NCBI GenBank assembly: GCA_012932295.1
Contig: JAAONU010000013.1
Location: forward strand, 8,458,821-8,522,820
DNA from: Cyclina sinensis
Taxonomy: Eukaryota > Mollusca > Bivalvia > Venerida > Veneridae
Length of the DNA stretch: 64,000 bases
Direction: 5' to 3'
In this document: positions 10,982 to 57,075 of the stretch, piece after piece
Numbering within the stretch: position 1 is the stretch's first letter
Layout of the letters: every line of letters starts with the position of its first letter
Position numbers and translations under genes: made by a program
The notes under the pieces: model-generated
Told to the model about the DNA's origin: nothing
Seen by the model: the letters and a program-made list of their open reading frames with translations, nothing else
Databases searched by the model: none

Positions 10982-11983
10982 TATATTTTATTATCCCCGT
11001 CTCTGGTACAATAGGGTCGGGGAACCATCCCTATTGCACCTTACAATACATTGTTAGAGTATATGAAATGCAAAGCATATAATATAAATAGTATATAAAA
11101 AGTACTATTTGGAAAAAAGATGAGTGTTATTTGTATCTCTATTACTCTCTATTCCAATCCTGAAAAATTCTTAACACAAACAATTTTAATCCTTATGAAG
11201 TTATTTTATCATCACAGAGAATTAAGTGTTGGACAGCTAACCAGTATTTTCTATATTGTTAGTATAAAAAAGATATTTTTCATAGCAAACAGTATATTGT
11301 CCATTCTTTTAACGAGTTAAAAAGTAGTTCTATTTAGAGAATAAAATGTTTTCTTTATCAATTTACCTTTCGTACAATATTAAACCTTCTGAATTTACAA
11401 AAACAATAAAAGCAAAACCAAGGTATATGCAAACATACCTTTGTTTGCTATAAACCCTATATAGTCAATACATCTTCTGATGATTACCTCTCCTATATGT
11501 ATTTTGTAATGAAGTTAAGATTTACAAAAATGTTGTAGTGGCCCTATATCACTACATACTGAAAAGAAGAAGAAAAAATATCAACAATTATGGATGTTCT
11601 CTGTAAAAAGAAACATTACAAGTCAATAACAGTCAACTTGAAATAACACTTTTGTTTAGTTTAGCAGAAAGAAAAACACATTTACATTTATCATATACCC
11701 TGATTGTAAGAAAAAGGGGAATAAATGGGGATGTGAAAAAAAGGAAAAAAAGGGAAGAAAAAAAATATACAAAGAATTGAAAAAAAAGTAGACAAAAAAG
11801 GTAAGGTGATATCCATGCATGTCTTAAATAGTGGAAGGGTCTAAAAGGGGGATGGTGGAAGTCTGTTCTTGTAAAATATAAATAAACTAAAAATTCTTCG
11901 GTTTTTGACAATAACACTGGAGGTTTGATTTGAAATACCAAAACTAAATATAAATTACCAGCTCTCAGCTAAGGTCAAATTGA
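10937..11983 (-). mobile_element. Minus-strand retrocopy with poly(A) tail and 14-bp target duplication
   Basis: On the minus strand the sequence ends with AATAAA, a short spacer and 39 A (T39 at 10937-10975 on the + strand). The 14-base TAAAGAGCTTGTTT is repeated exactly on both sides (10926-10939, whose last Ts merge with the tail, and 11984-11997). These are the marks of target-primed reverse transcription of a polyadenylated RNA. Just before the tail, 11005-11040 forms a hairpin with 12-base arms (one wobble or mismatch), which might be a LINE-type 3' recognition structure. The longest sense frame (11633-11941, 102 residues, rich in Phe and Leu) is not recognised. It may be a SINE-like or LINE-tail family, or a copy of a host 3' UTR. 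Confidence 0.7.
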
Positions 11984-11997
11984 TAAAGAGCTTGTTT
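11984..11997. repeat. 14-bp target-site duplication (right copy)
   Basis: TAAAGAGCTTGTTT at the 5' end of the retrocopy. Confidence 0.8.
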
Positions 11998-13345
11998 ATT
12001 TCACGTGTTTTGTGGCGATGAATATGTTTGTATGTTTATGCCAAAAACAGAGTCAACATGACTGGACTTGTTTATTTGTAAACTGATAAAATGCATTTAA
12101 ATTTTAGCTTATAGGCATATAGAAGAAAACTATATTTGATACAAAAAAGTGCGATTGAGTTGTATTATTTTCCTTCAGCTGAAAACTCGACTGGTCTAAC
12201 TATAGTAGGTCCCTAATAATAGGAATTTAGATCTATCGTAGGCCTTACTTCAATTTTCTGAAATTGGCACGTGGTAGGCCTAAACCTAAGGTCACTCCCG
12301 AACATTATTAGCCTACAAAAAAGTAGCGAAATTTTATGACACTTTTATACGAAGCATTAATCTACTTTAAACTTTCTAATCTGGGGGAGCTGAACTTTGT
12401 CCAGGTGAAGAACACCGAATTCCCGGTCCAAACCTCGTTGGCTCGAATCCCACTATAGAGTGACATACTCCAGTGACTTTACATAGATCTATCACTTTTC
12501 GGTGATGGTAGGTTCTGTTAGGAACCAAAGATAATGGACAATTTTCAACAAGCTAAAACTTTGTTTTAAGTATAACAATCGATCAAAGCTAGGACATTCA
12601 AGCTTTATAAACCACCGGAACCTCCAGACATCATTCATGGAGTAGTTACCATATCAGATCTTCTTGCTTATGTACGAGAAATGCCTTTGGAAACTGAGTC
12701 CTGGGGCTAAAATTCACTAGACCAAGATACTTGCAGAAAAAAATTAACGTAGACTCTACCAGTTCCTCCAAGCTGGCGTAGCATAATTCTAAATTCTAGT
12801 TTTTTTTGTTTTGTTTTTTTTTGTTTGTTTTTGCTTTTTTAATATTCTGAATTTTATCAGCATAACTGGAACTAAATATTTTAAATTCATATCAAAATTT
12901 ATCTGATGTTCTTCCTTTTTGCATATCTAAAATTCATTTTTTTCCTTCGTTTTCTTTCTTTCTTTTTGGTAGGGCTTTATTTAAAATATTGCGCGTGTAA
13001 TTCTATGAAAAAGTTCCGGTGATTGGACGATTTGAAAAACGGACGCTTGTATTATCTCGTGACCTAACGATGAGTACGAGATTGCAAAGTGCTTGAACAT
13101 CCGGGTAGTTCGTTCTTCAAACATTGATTGAAAACAATCGAACAAGCTAGAGGAAACTAGAAAATAAAGTTAACTTTAAGGGATTAAAAGATGTAAGAAA
13201 GGATAAACACATTAAAATTAATTCTGGATAAACTTAAAAAAATTTCATCAAATGTTTTGAGCTTGGTACAAAGACAGTTGGATTAAGAGAGCTTTTTTCC
13301 TGAATAGCGAATAGATTTCCTTGCGGTAGATAGACGCTTGAAAAA
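11998..13345. other. Upstream region of exon 1B
   Basis: No gene seen. From about 12980 to 13150 CpG dinucleotides are more frequent than nearby (GCGCG, ACGG, CTCGTG, TACGAG) and an inverted CCAAT box (GATTGG) occurs at about 13021. This could be the promoter and 5' UTR of the isoform starting at exon 1B. No TATA box stands out. Confidence 0.35.
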
Positions 13346-46697
<33,352 letters not shown>

Positions 46698-49126
46698 ACT
46701 TGAAGGTATGTATGTATTTCTACTTCATTTCTAAATTGTTGATAAGAAATTTAAACATTTTTGTTGTGGTTCTTGTTTCTGAGCTAATTGTCTTGGAAGA
46801 CATGATGCTGGGCTAGTCCTTGTGTGTTACCAGTCATGTCTTCAGACCAGTAGTTTTTAGTCCATGGTCTTGTCAGACAAGTTGTCTCCATTTTCCCAGC
46901 TAATGGTGTTAGTACAGTTAAGAAGTCCAGAAAGCAATCATTGGGTGAAATAAATGAAAATTAGTGAGAAACTTGCTTTACATTTGCCTTAAAGAGATTT
47001 TTATTATCATGCTAAATTCCTGTGCATGCTGAAAATAGAAGAATATTGTCTGAAATTCATTGGTTTAAACAGACAAATTGTCTTCACAATAATTAAGAAA
47101 ATATCAGTAGGAGGGACATTGATATGTTAGTGAAAGTGAACTCAGCATCTTGATTTTTTATCTTTATTTATCAGTTATACTGTTGAATATTTTGGGACAA
47201 TAGCAATATGCGTTAGCTTCATTTGAAGATACAGACGAAATGCAGTTCTTCAAGTCAGCAATTGATGTGGTCATTTCATTTAGCAGATCAAATTTTTCCT
47301 TGCATTGCGTCATTAGTTCCTTGTGTATGGGGGTGTCAGGGGTGCATAAACTGAAGGAAATATTGGAATGTTTTCGTAGTAGACCATAATTTTGTTCAAT
47401 AAAAATTTTTTTTTATTGTTTTCTTCTGTTTTTTCATTCATTGTTGAATAATAGATTATTGTTGTTTCAGAAATATTAGCCTAATGGGACTGTGCATTAG
47501 TTGTACATACTTGTATAGAAGTATCTTCTCTCGACCAACGCATCTGACCAACCAGCTCTCTTGATTTTGGTGCAGTATGTCACATGACCAAAAGGGACCA
47601 ACTTGGATGTTTACCAGCTTTGCTTGAACTCTGAAATATGGCTGGACAGAGTGTGTATACGGCATTATTTATAAGATTGTTTTTATTTCAATTGTTTGAA
47701 AGTCATGTACATACAGCCCCATCATGTTAACAACTTCGTGTAAATGATGTTGAGTTTTAAAACAGCTGTACAAATATTTGCTTCATTTTTCTGATTTAAA
47801 GTTTAAAAAAATAAGGACTGTCTTGGTGAAATATTCTTGAAAAATATTATTACAGACTGTATGACTTCTCAACAAGACAATTAGGGACATGTAAAACACT
47901 TTCATTTATGAGTATACATGATGATATTTTGGTCATGTGTAAACAGTCCCCTTTTTCTGATTTCGAAAATCCTTACATTACTTTTCTGTCATGTTTATTT
48001 GTGATTATTTACCTTGTTAGCAAATGGTTCCTGTTTACAAACAAGATTTTATCAGTTCTGCATTGTATAGTTGACTGTAAGATCACCTATAGTTGACTGT
48101 AAGATCACCATTTTATATATATTGAGGTATTTGATGTAATTTCTAATTATTATTGCTCCATGCTTTTTTTGTCAGTTGTTTTTATCTGGCAGAAACCCTA
48201 CTCTTATTTTGGAAACAGTGACTATGAACTTGACTCACATATAGAACAAAATCACAATAGGTAGATCGTTAAGACCTGGTCAGATTTTTATGATCAGGTG
48301 GTCAATATTGAAACTTTATAGTGGATATTTCTTCTTTGAATATTCCCTCAGGAATTCAGTATTTCCCATAATTTTTACAGGTAACCTTAAATCTCCAAAC
48401 CCCTTCCAGTGTATGAAAGCAATGTGTATTATTTAAACCATTCACATTTATTAAAGGCCTTTTCCATGTCACATAGGTAAAGTACATTTATTTTGAAAAA
48501 GTTCTAGACCTAATTATCTCATTGTGTATTAAATTTTCTGAAGTTAAGGAAACCGCAGAATTTTGAAGAACACCATTTGTGTTTTTGAGTGTTATTCTTA
48601 TCCTTCTATCATTCCAGTTTATTTCTAGTCTTTCCTTATTCCTTCAGTCCTAGCATAAATAACTATTAGTCACCTCGTGTTAACTTTCAGACATTTTGAT
48701 ATAGTTTTATAATGTACATAGAATATAAGACAAATACGCTGATGGTAACATCATTGATTGAAAAGACTTCAGCTTGTCAACACAAGAATTCTTATTTAAA
48801 ATAAGTCAGACTTGTTTGTTGTTGGAATTCCTGCATTAAATACCTGAAAGTGGTTATTCAAAATATTTTGGTACAAAGTAATTGATGGAGAAATTGAGGT
48901 TTTACTTAATACAAAGATGATTCAAAGAAGTGAAAGGTGTCGTACATTCTGGAATGTTTGTACATGATTTAGTGTGGAAAGTGTACTTAATGTAACTTTT
49001 AGAATAGAATTATACAGTAGAAAACAGTCAGAGATAGTAAATATAAATACATTCTTTAATTTCATTAAACAGCGGGATTGGTATTTTTCCCTTGAATAAA
49101 ACAAGAAATAAATAAACAAATAAAAA
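46698..49126 (+). other. GNAI: Probable 3' UTR with an intron
   Basis: Eight bases after the stop, GAAG|GTATGT is a good donor at 46706. Candidate acceptors are TTATTGTTGTTTCAG ending at about 47470 and CTCTCTCCCTCTCAG ending at about 49857. Human GNAI2 and GNAI3 also have, as I recall, a non-coding ninth exon. DNA after 47470 is less AT-rich than its surroundings, as expected for an exon. A cluster of AATAAA sites at 49095-49126 could be the polyadenylation signal. An earlier AATAAA near 47399 would serve an unspliced form. Confidence 0.5.
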
Positions 49127-49148
49127 GGTAAAAATGAAGATCTTGTAC

Positions 49149-49425
49149 GGGATATGTCTGAATATTTGATTGGAATATGTCTGAATATTTGATTGGGATA
49201 TGTCTGAATATTTGATTGGGATATGTCTGAATATTTGATTGGGATATGTCTGAATATTTGATTGGGATATGTCTGAATATTTGATTGGAATATGTCTGAA
49301 TATTTGATTGGGATATGTCTGAATATTTGATTGGGATATGTCTGAATATTTGATTGGGATATGTCTGAATATTTGATTGGGATATGTCTGAATATTTGAT
49401 TGGAATATGTCTGAATATTTGATTG
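49149..49425. repeat. 23-bp minisatellite, 12 copies
   Basis: GGGATATGTCTGAATATTTG followed by ATT, 12 times, with GGG/GGA variants. The open frame on the minus strand (48922-49437) is only this repeat read in frame and not a gene. Confidence 0.97.
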
Positions 49426-52369
49426 TCTCAGTGACATTTATTTCCAGTGTCTCATTCTTGGTGGATCACCTAACTTGCCTAATCCTTTTCATGTTTAAAT
49501 CAAGTTTCCTTTCACTTCATATTTTTATAGAATTATCATTGGTCACTTGGTCAGTATGTTTAAAAATCTACATGGAGAGTGTAAAAATGAAGCAAGTGTT
49601 TGTCTGAGTAATGCAATTGTCTTTGTTTTAGTCTTATAACTGATTGATACATGTACAAGTAAGCTTGGGTAATGTCCAAATTGTTGCCGGATTTGGAACC
49701 TATGTGTCAAGATAGCTTTATTACTTAGGATTATCTAAGGTCAAGATTTATTTATCAATACAAGTTGTAAATAGAAAAATTAATACATCATTCCAGTATC
49801 TGATGTGCATGTTTGAATTATCTGATGTTTTTTTTTTCTTTCTCTCTCCCTCTCAGATGGACATTTCTGCATTCTTTTGATCATTTCTATATTTTGTAGT
49901 AAAGCAGAATACCGGTAAGCATGAATGTATATATAAGTGGTGCATAATTTGTGTGTTGAGATTCAAAGTTTTATGAATATCATATTTTTATCGAAAATCA
50001 TAATTTTCCATTTAGCCATTTTGATGTGTGGTGTCCTTTTTTGTTTTGAGGCATGTTTACCAAGGTGAACATCAGACATTTCTGTTGTGTGAAATTTGAA
50101 ATTCTAAAATGTTATTTCAGCAAGAATAAATATTTACTCAAAACTTAATCAAAATCTGATTGATATGTGTTACTAAGAAAAATGTTAAATTTCACCCTAA
50201 GTAAATCATTTTCACCATACCTTCTTGAAAACACCATTTTACATTGTGTTTCTTGACAAGTAAAGGTGTTAAATTCCTACTCATTTAATGTTCAAAGACC
50301 TTTTGAAATACAATGGAATTCTCACATTTTTATTGCCAAAAATACATTTTCTGGGTCTGCATATACCAAATGATAATTTATCAAATGAATGTAAACTTTT
50401 TTATATAGATGGTCCAACCCATTATCATCAGTATCTGCATAATCATGTGTTTGCTTGTATATTGAATACGGGCCAGTTTGCTTTTTTTTTTTAAAAAGAA
50501 GTTGTCAGCAATTATAAATATAGTATTGCCAAAAATGCTTTAATACAGAGTAGTTTTTGCTGTCATGTATAACAGAATAACAGAAATAATTTTGATGTAT
50601 TTGACAAATTTTGATATAATTTATAAATACAGAAGGTGCAATTAATGTGTTTTATCACAGTTTGTAAACATTTTTGCCGTTATTTCCAATGGACTTTTTA
50701 ATTATAGTTAAAGAAATCATGATCAAAATGGTTCGTATTAACTTGGACCAAGGGCAAAAACAGATTTCTTTTTTTTTTCACCCCGAAAGATTTTGTTTTA
50801 CAGGCAAAATGTCACATTTTGGTGTCATTTTTCGTGTGAAACTTTTCTGTACATGTAGGTCATAGTAATGAAAAAACAGTTAGTAGTTTTAATGTCTTAT
50901 TTTGCACAACTTTATACATAGTTTCATAGATGTGAGCACGCAAAAAAAAATGTCAAGGTTAGACTTGTTTTTACTTCCCTTCATAAAATGTGTTATTTGT
51001 TCGAAAAATATGGTCAGTTGTTTAAAGCATTTTAGGGCATTTTTTTCTTTGCAAACTACAAGTAAAATCTGAAAGCTATGGTACACCAACGGAGAAACGA
51101 TCAAAATGACAGAAAATATCCATCAAGTTTTCTTGCTTTGTGTTGTTTTTTTTTGGACAGTGTATTTGTGTGCCATGTCTTTGATTTGTACAAATTTTTA
51201 TTATTTTGTATGCCAGTACCAATTAACATTTGTATTGAACGAAAGACTTCAGGTAACAAGTAGTCCAAGGATATCCAACTGAAGTTGATATAACGGTTAT
51301 CTTATAAATGCTCTTTTGCTCTGTCTTATTTATAATCTTGTCCTCTTTATGTGTACAAGTGATATCATCTTATGATTTTAATGAAGTGAACCTGTATCAG
51401 CTTATGTGATGTATTTTCTAGTAAAATTGTAAAAAATACATGTTTTGTCTTAATGCCCCTTTGTTAAACCTTTTCTGTCAAAACAGAAATACATGTAACA
51501 GGTACCAGATGGTATCTCTGACGTAATTATATCCTATTAATATCTGTCTAGAAATATAACCTAATTATCGCCCGATTACAGAGAGAGAGAGATTTGTACT
51601 GCCTCTGTTCTGAAAGAAGTGAAACTATATGCAGCACTCAAGTGCAGCACTTATACAATGTCATGCCATAAAATGTACTTTACTGGCATAAAACAACATA
51701 CATTGTAACCACAAAGTAACGTTAAAAAAGCATGAAAAAACATTGTAATGTACATTACAAAATGAATTGTAAAAGTGCAATATAATTTTAAGTAGAAGAA
51801 ATCTTACAAGTACTCCACATCTTAAAATCAAATATAGATAAGTATTACAAACATATGGATTCTCTGTGAAGAAGCTTAAGTGATTATCAGTATTGTTCCT
51901 TGGCTTAAAAGCAACTTTTAAATATTTTGCGAGATTGTCAATGGTTTTTGTTGAACTGGATGACATTTAAGATTCAAACTTCCAGGTCGTTGGCTAGTAA
52001 CAATAGAGTATGCTGAAGTTTCCGTAAGACTATTTTGGGCACACAAAAAGAAAATGGTACTCTGATTCAGTGGTTTGTATTGTTAAAGTTTAGACATAGT
52101 CTATTGTTTCTATGTCTATATTTCTGTAATTAATATGTGATCAAAAATTGCTCTTCTGAAGTATGACCTTTATTATAATGAAGTCTGTCATGAGGGCATT
52201 TCAGTTCAGTGTTCAGATTCCCTAAATAAGTTTGAACTGAACTGAGCAAGATAAACTGATTGAATCTCCTTGTAAGGTATTTTCTTTTCGATAAGATGCC
52301 ATGATAAGTAACCACTGAAACACTAAGATACTTTTTTATCAAAGTGTTATCAACGAAGAATCACCTAAA
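49426..52369. other. Intergenic or distal 3' UTR, nothing recognised
   Basis: AT-rich DNA with many AATAAA-like sites (for example near 50124). Small frames are unsupported. Confidence 0.4.
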
Positions 52370-54715
52370 GATAAGTTCTATACAACTTACAGTCACAGAT
52401 AGATAAGCACTTCACAACTGACAATCACAGAAAGATAAGCACTACACAATTAACAATCACAGATAGATAAGCACTACACAATTAACAATCACAGATAGAT
52501 AAGAACTACACAATTAACAATCACAGATAGATAAGAACTACACAATTGAAAATCACAGATAGATAAGAACTACACAATTAACAATCACAGATAGATAAGA
52601 ACTACACAATTAACAATCACAGATAGATAAGAACTACACAATTAACAATCACATATAGATAAGAACTACACAATTGAAAATCACATATAGATAAGAACTA
52701 CACAATTAACAATCACAGATAGATAAGAACTACACAATTAACAATCACAGAGAGATAAGAACTACACAATTAACAATCACATATAGATAAGAACTACACA
52801 ATTAACAATCACTGATAGATAAGAACTACACAATTGAAAATCACAGATAGATAAGAACTACACAATTAACAATCACATATAGATAAGAACTACACAATTA
52901 ACAATCACAGATAGATAAGAACTACACAATTAACAATCACAGATAGATAAGAACTACACAATTGAAAATCACATATAGATAAGAACTACACAATTAGCAA
53001 TCACAGATAGATAAGAACTACACAATTAACAATCACAGATAGATAAGAACTACACAATTAACAATCACAGATAGATAAGAACTACACAATTAACAATCAC
53101 AGATAGATAAGAACTACACAATTAACAATCACATATAGATAAGAACTACACAATTGAAAATCACATATAGATAAGAACTACACAATTGAAAATCACAGAT
53201 AGATAAGAACTACACAATTAACAATCACATATAGATAAGCACTACACAATTGAAAATCACAGATAGATAAGAACTACACAATTAACAATCACAGATAGAT
53301 AAGCACTTCACAATTAACAATCACAGATAGATAAGAACTACACAATTAACAATCACAGAAAGATAAGAACTACACAATTAACAATCACAGAAAGATAAGA
53401 ACTACACAATTAACAATCACAGATAGATAAGAACTACACAATTAACAATCACAGATAGATAAGAACTACACAATTAACAATCACAGATAGATAAGAACTA
53501 CACAATTAACAATCACAGATAGATAAGAACTACACAATTAACAATCACAGATAGATAAGCACTACACAATTGAAAATCACATATAGATAAGAACTACACA
53601 ATTAACAATCACAGATAGATAAGAACTACACAATTAACAATCACAGATAGATAAGAACTACACAATTAACAATCACAGAAAGATAAGAACTACACAATTA
53701 ACAATCACAGATAGATAAGAACTACACAATTGAAAATCACAGATAGATAAGAACTACACAATTAACAATCACATATAGATAAGAACTACACAATTAACAA
53801 TCACATATAGATAAGAACTACACAATTAACAATCACAGATAGATAAGAACTACACAATTGAAAATCACAGATAGATAAGAATTACACAACTGAGAATCAC
53901 TGATAGAGAAGCACAACACAATTGAAAATCACAGATAGATAAGAACTACACAAGTTAGAGTCACAGATAGATAAGCACTACACAACTGAGAATCAAAAAT
54001 AGATAAGAACTACACAACTGAAAATCACAGATAGATAAGAACAACACAACTTAGAATCACAGATAGATAAGAACTACACAACTGAGAATCACAGATAGAT
54101 GAGAACTACACAACTGAGAATCACAGATAGATAAGCACTACACAACTGAGAATCACAGATAGATAAGTACTTCACAACTTTGAGACACAGATAGATAAAT
54201 ACTACATAATTTAGAATCACAGATAGATAAGAACGACACAATTAGAATCACAAATAGATAAGTACTTCACAACTTAGAGACACAGATAGATAAGTACTAC
54301 ATATCTTAGAGTCACAGATAGATACGAACTACACAACTTAGAGTCATATATAAAGATAAATACTACACATCTGAGAATCACATATATATACTACTACACA
54401 AGTGAAAATCACAAATAGATAAATATTACTCAACTAAGAATCACAGATAGATAGATACAAGAGAACTTAGAGTTACATATGTAGATAATACTACAAAGCT
54501 AAGAATCACAGATAAATAAGTACATGCACTACACAGCGAAGATTCACAAATAGATAAGTACTACACAACAGAAAATCACAAATTGATTAGTACTACACAA
54601 CTGAAAATTAGAGATAAATAAGTACTACACAATAAAGAATCAAAGAAAGATAAGTACTACACAACTAAGAATCACAAATACATAAGTACCAACAACTAAG
54701 AATCACATAGAGAAG
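52370..54715. repeat. 32-bp minisatellite, about 73 copies
   Basis: The unit AGATAAGAACTACACAATTA, then ACAATCACAGAT repeats every 32 bp for about 2.3 kb. The main variants are AATTAACAATC versus AATTGAAAATC, CACAGAT versus CACATAT, and AAGAACT versus AAGCACT. From about 53880 to the right end the units are clearly more diverged and vary in length, while the left and middle are almost uniform. Confidence 0.97.
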
Positions 54716-56344
54716 CATTATTACATAGTCGTTTCTGCTTCATAATGTGAACACAATTATATTCTACTGCATGATTGTGTGTTAAGTGCAACAAAAAGAC
54801 ATTTTTTTCAAGTTTTCATGTCACAGCAGGGCCTCAAACGTAGGTAGGGGTTTTTATAATGAGTAACACTGTGGACTGATTTGAATATAACAGTATATCA
54901 GTTTTTCTCATAGCATAATGAATGGTCTGTTAAATGCAAAATCCACAAATGTTGACTCTCAAAAGTAGATCAAAGGAATTTAGATCAAATACAGATTATC
55001 AGGGCTATAATGTCCGTACATCGCTTACCTAAAACTTATCGCTAACCCTTTTAACTGATGCAATTTAATGGATCAAAGAATTAAAAAAAAAAAAAAAAAA
55101 AAAACTAGACAATTTTACATGCCAATTTTCAGAAGATTTTTTTAGAGTTAGTATATATGTCTTTGTAAAATATTTGACTCCCTAAGTGACTCAAAAATAA
55201 CACCAGGAGCAGAGTTTTTGAACAAAAGTTATTGGTTATTTATACACGATACAAAGCTACCTACAAAATGTCCGAAGTTTCTTGTTTCTTTATGAGTCTT
55301 TGTAAAACATCTGACTCCCAGAGTGGAACCTAAAAAATCCCTGGGCCGAAGTTTTAACAACCTTGGTGGACGTCTTCTTGCCAGTGACGTGCCAAATATT
55401 ATAAGCGTAGGCTTTATGGTTTCAGACAAGAATAGGTTTAAATCTATCATTATAATATTCTACGTAAAACATATACGGCAATCACAAAAACTCAAATTGA
55501 GTAAAAGAAATGAAAGGGAAGACCTACACAGATTAACATTTTCTTCTAAAGTGACAAAGCTTGAAAACTGAAAAGAGCAAATTATTTCTGAAAAAGAAAT
55601 TATGATGACCACCAAGCTCTATCACAACACATAAAAAGAATACAAGCTAGTTTCCCTTTTCAAGTATCCTTCCCCCCCACCCCCTCCCTTTCTTTTAGTG
55701 ACTTTATTATCTGTTTAGCAACAACACCAAACCTTGGCGTTATTTTTTCACATGAATCAGATTCATTAGAAACCTTTACCATATATATGGGAGGTAATAT
55801 TGTATTGGAGTCTGATTTCATAACTCTAGGTTGCTTCCCTTTATATATCCTGAAAGCGTTCAATTGATCGTGATAAAAAGCACCGAAACCGGGAAAATAC
55901 AAAAATAGGTAAATACCGTCAACATGTTTGAAATTTATCAGAATTGGTAATCTATTATTTAAAACTAGAACGTGAAGTTTTGAATGTGAAAATGGACATT
56001 CAAATCACAAAATTATAAAGGAAATATATAGATACTATTTTTGAAATGAAACAATGTCCGGACGTTTTAGTCGAATATTGACATAAGATATTTGAAAGAA
56101 CCTGATTGCTGTAACTATTTTACGCTGTACTGTGTAGTACTGTAAAATAGTGACGTCAGTTCAACTGACGCAAAGACAATGAGATACGAATTCTGTTCTG
56201 TAGTTACAACTGGCAAGGAAATATTTAGAGTCGTTCACATTGGCCAAAATGAATGTCATCATTATGTTAATTTTTCCTTCAAGAGTTCATTTTTCCGAGC
56301 GATTTCTATGTCCGTAACACAGGAGCTTGAAATTGTGTTTTTTG
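54716..56344. other. Intergenic, nothing firm
   Basis: It contains an A run (55083-55104). The frame 55660-55902 (minus, 80 residues) is not identified. A perfect short palindrome AACTGACG-type pair and a TACTGTGTAGTACTGTAAAAT motif occur near 56130-56165. Confidence 0.35.
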
Positions 56345-57075
56345 TCCTCCAAGATTCAAAACTGTATCTCTAGCTTCTATTTTGTATATAAAAAACACAA
56401 GGAATGATACGCCACCTGCTCCGCCCACTAAGAATTCGGGTCGCATCAGCTAAATTGCGCCCAGGTGCAGATATCTATCAGTCCTGTCACTCAGCAGGTA
56501 CTAAAACTTACCAAAACAAATCGCCTATTTTTTCAGTACGCTACACAGAAGAAGAAAACAGCTGGTTTTCATGCATTTTCGAACAAGATCAGTTTGTCGC
56601 CGAAGCCATTGTGTGACGTCACGGAATTCCCAAAAATTGTTGCGTTTTCCCAGGAAAATCTATTTCTGGAATTAATAAATAGAAAGAATAAATGCAAAAT
56701 CAAAGTAAATATATGTTTTTATAATGAAACAACGATAAAATGTACTTAACAATTATTTTTGAGATGCATAAAAGTATCGTACAGAAAAGTTTCTCCAGTT
56801 CAAAACTGCTTTTGATCAAAAAATATTTTGGAGATTACAGTCCGCTCAATGACGTCAGGAAATGGCCTCGGCGACAAGCAAATTTTGTTGGAAATGCATG
56901 GAAAGCAGCGGTTTTCTACTAGTGTGTAGCGTATTGACAACAATTAGTTTTAGAGTCACCTTTGCGCATTTTAGCTGATGCGACCCTAATTCTTAGTGGG
57001 CGGAGCAGGTAGCGTTTCATTCCTTGTGTTTTCATATACAAAAAAGAAGCTAGATTAACAGTTTCGACTTTTGAA
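56345..57075. mobile_element. Long imperfect palindrome (MITE-like), about 0.7 kb
   Basis: The left arm, from about 56370 (CTAGCTTCTATTTTGTATAT, AACACAAGGAATGATACGCC, ACCTGCTCCGCCCACTAAGAATT), is inverted at 56975-57060. Further in, TTGTCGCCGAAGCCATT with TGACGTCA (about 56594-56625) is inverted at about 56850-56880. The inner parts pair too, so nearly the whole unit folds back on itself around a centre near 56710. It has no coding capacity of its own. The short frames 56404-56616 and 56465-56749 are chance frames. Confidence 0.75.

Noticed and set aside
12415..12470. B-box-like GGCTCGAATCC
   Set aside because: An isolated match; no A box at the proper distance.
48922..49437. 171-residue frame on the minus strand
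   Set aside because: Most of it is the 23-bp minisatellite read in frame; the period of 23 gives a 23-residue protein repeat by chance.
52370..54715. CRISPR-like array
   Set aside because: The DNA is eukaryotic and the units are directly adjacent, with no unique spacers.
55660..55902. 80-residue minus-strand frame, perhaps a recombinase relic
   Set aside because: Faint resemblance to Crypton/DUF3504-type tails, too weak to call.
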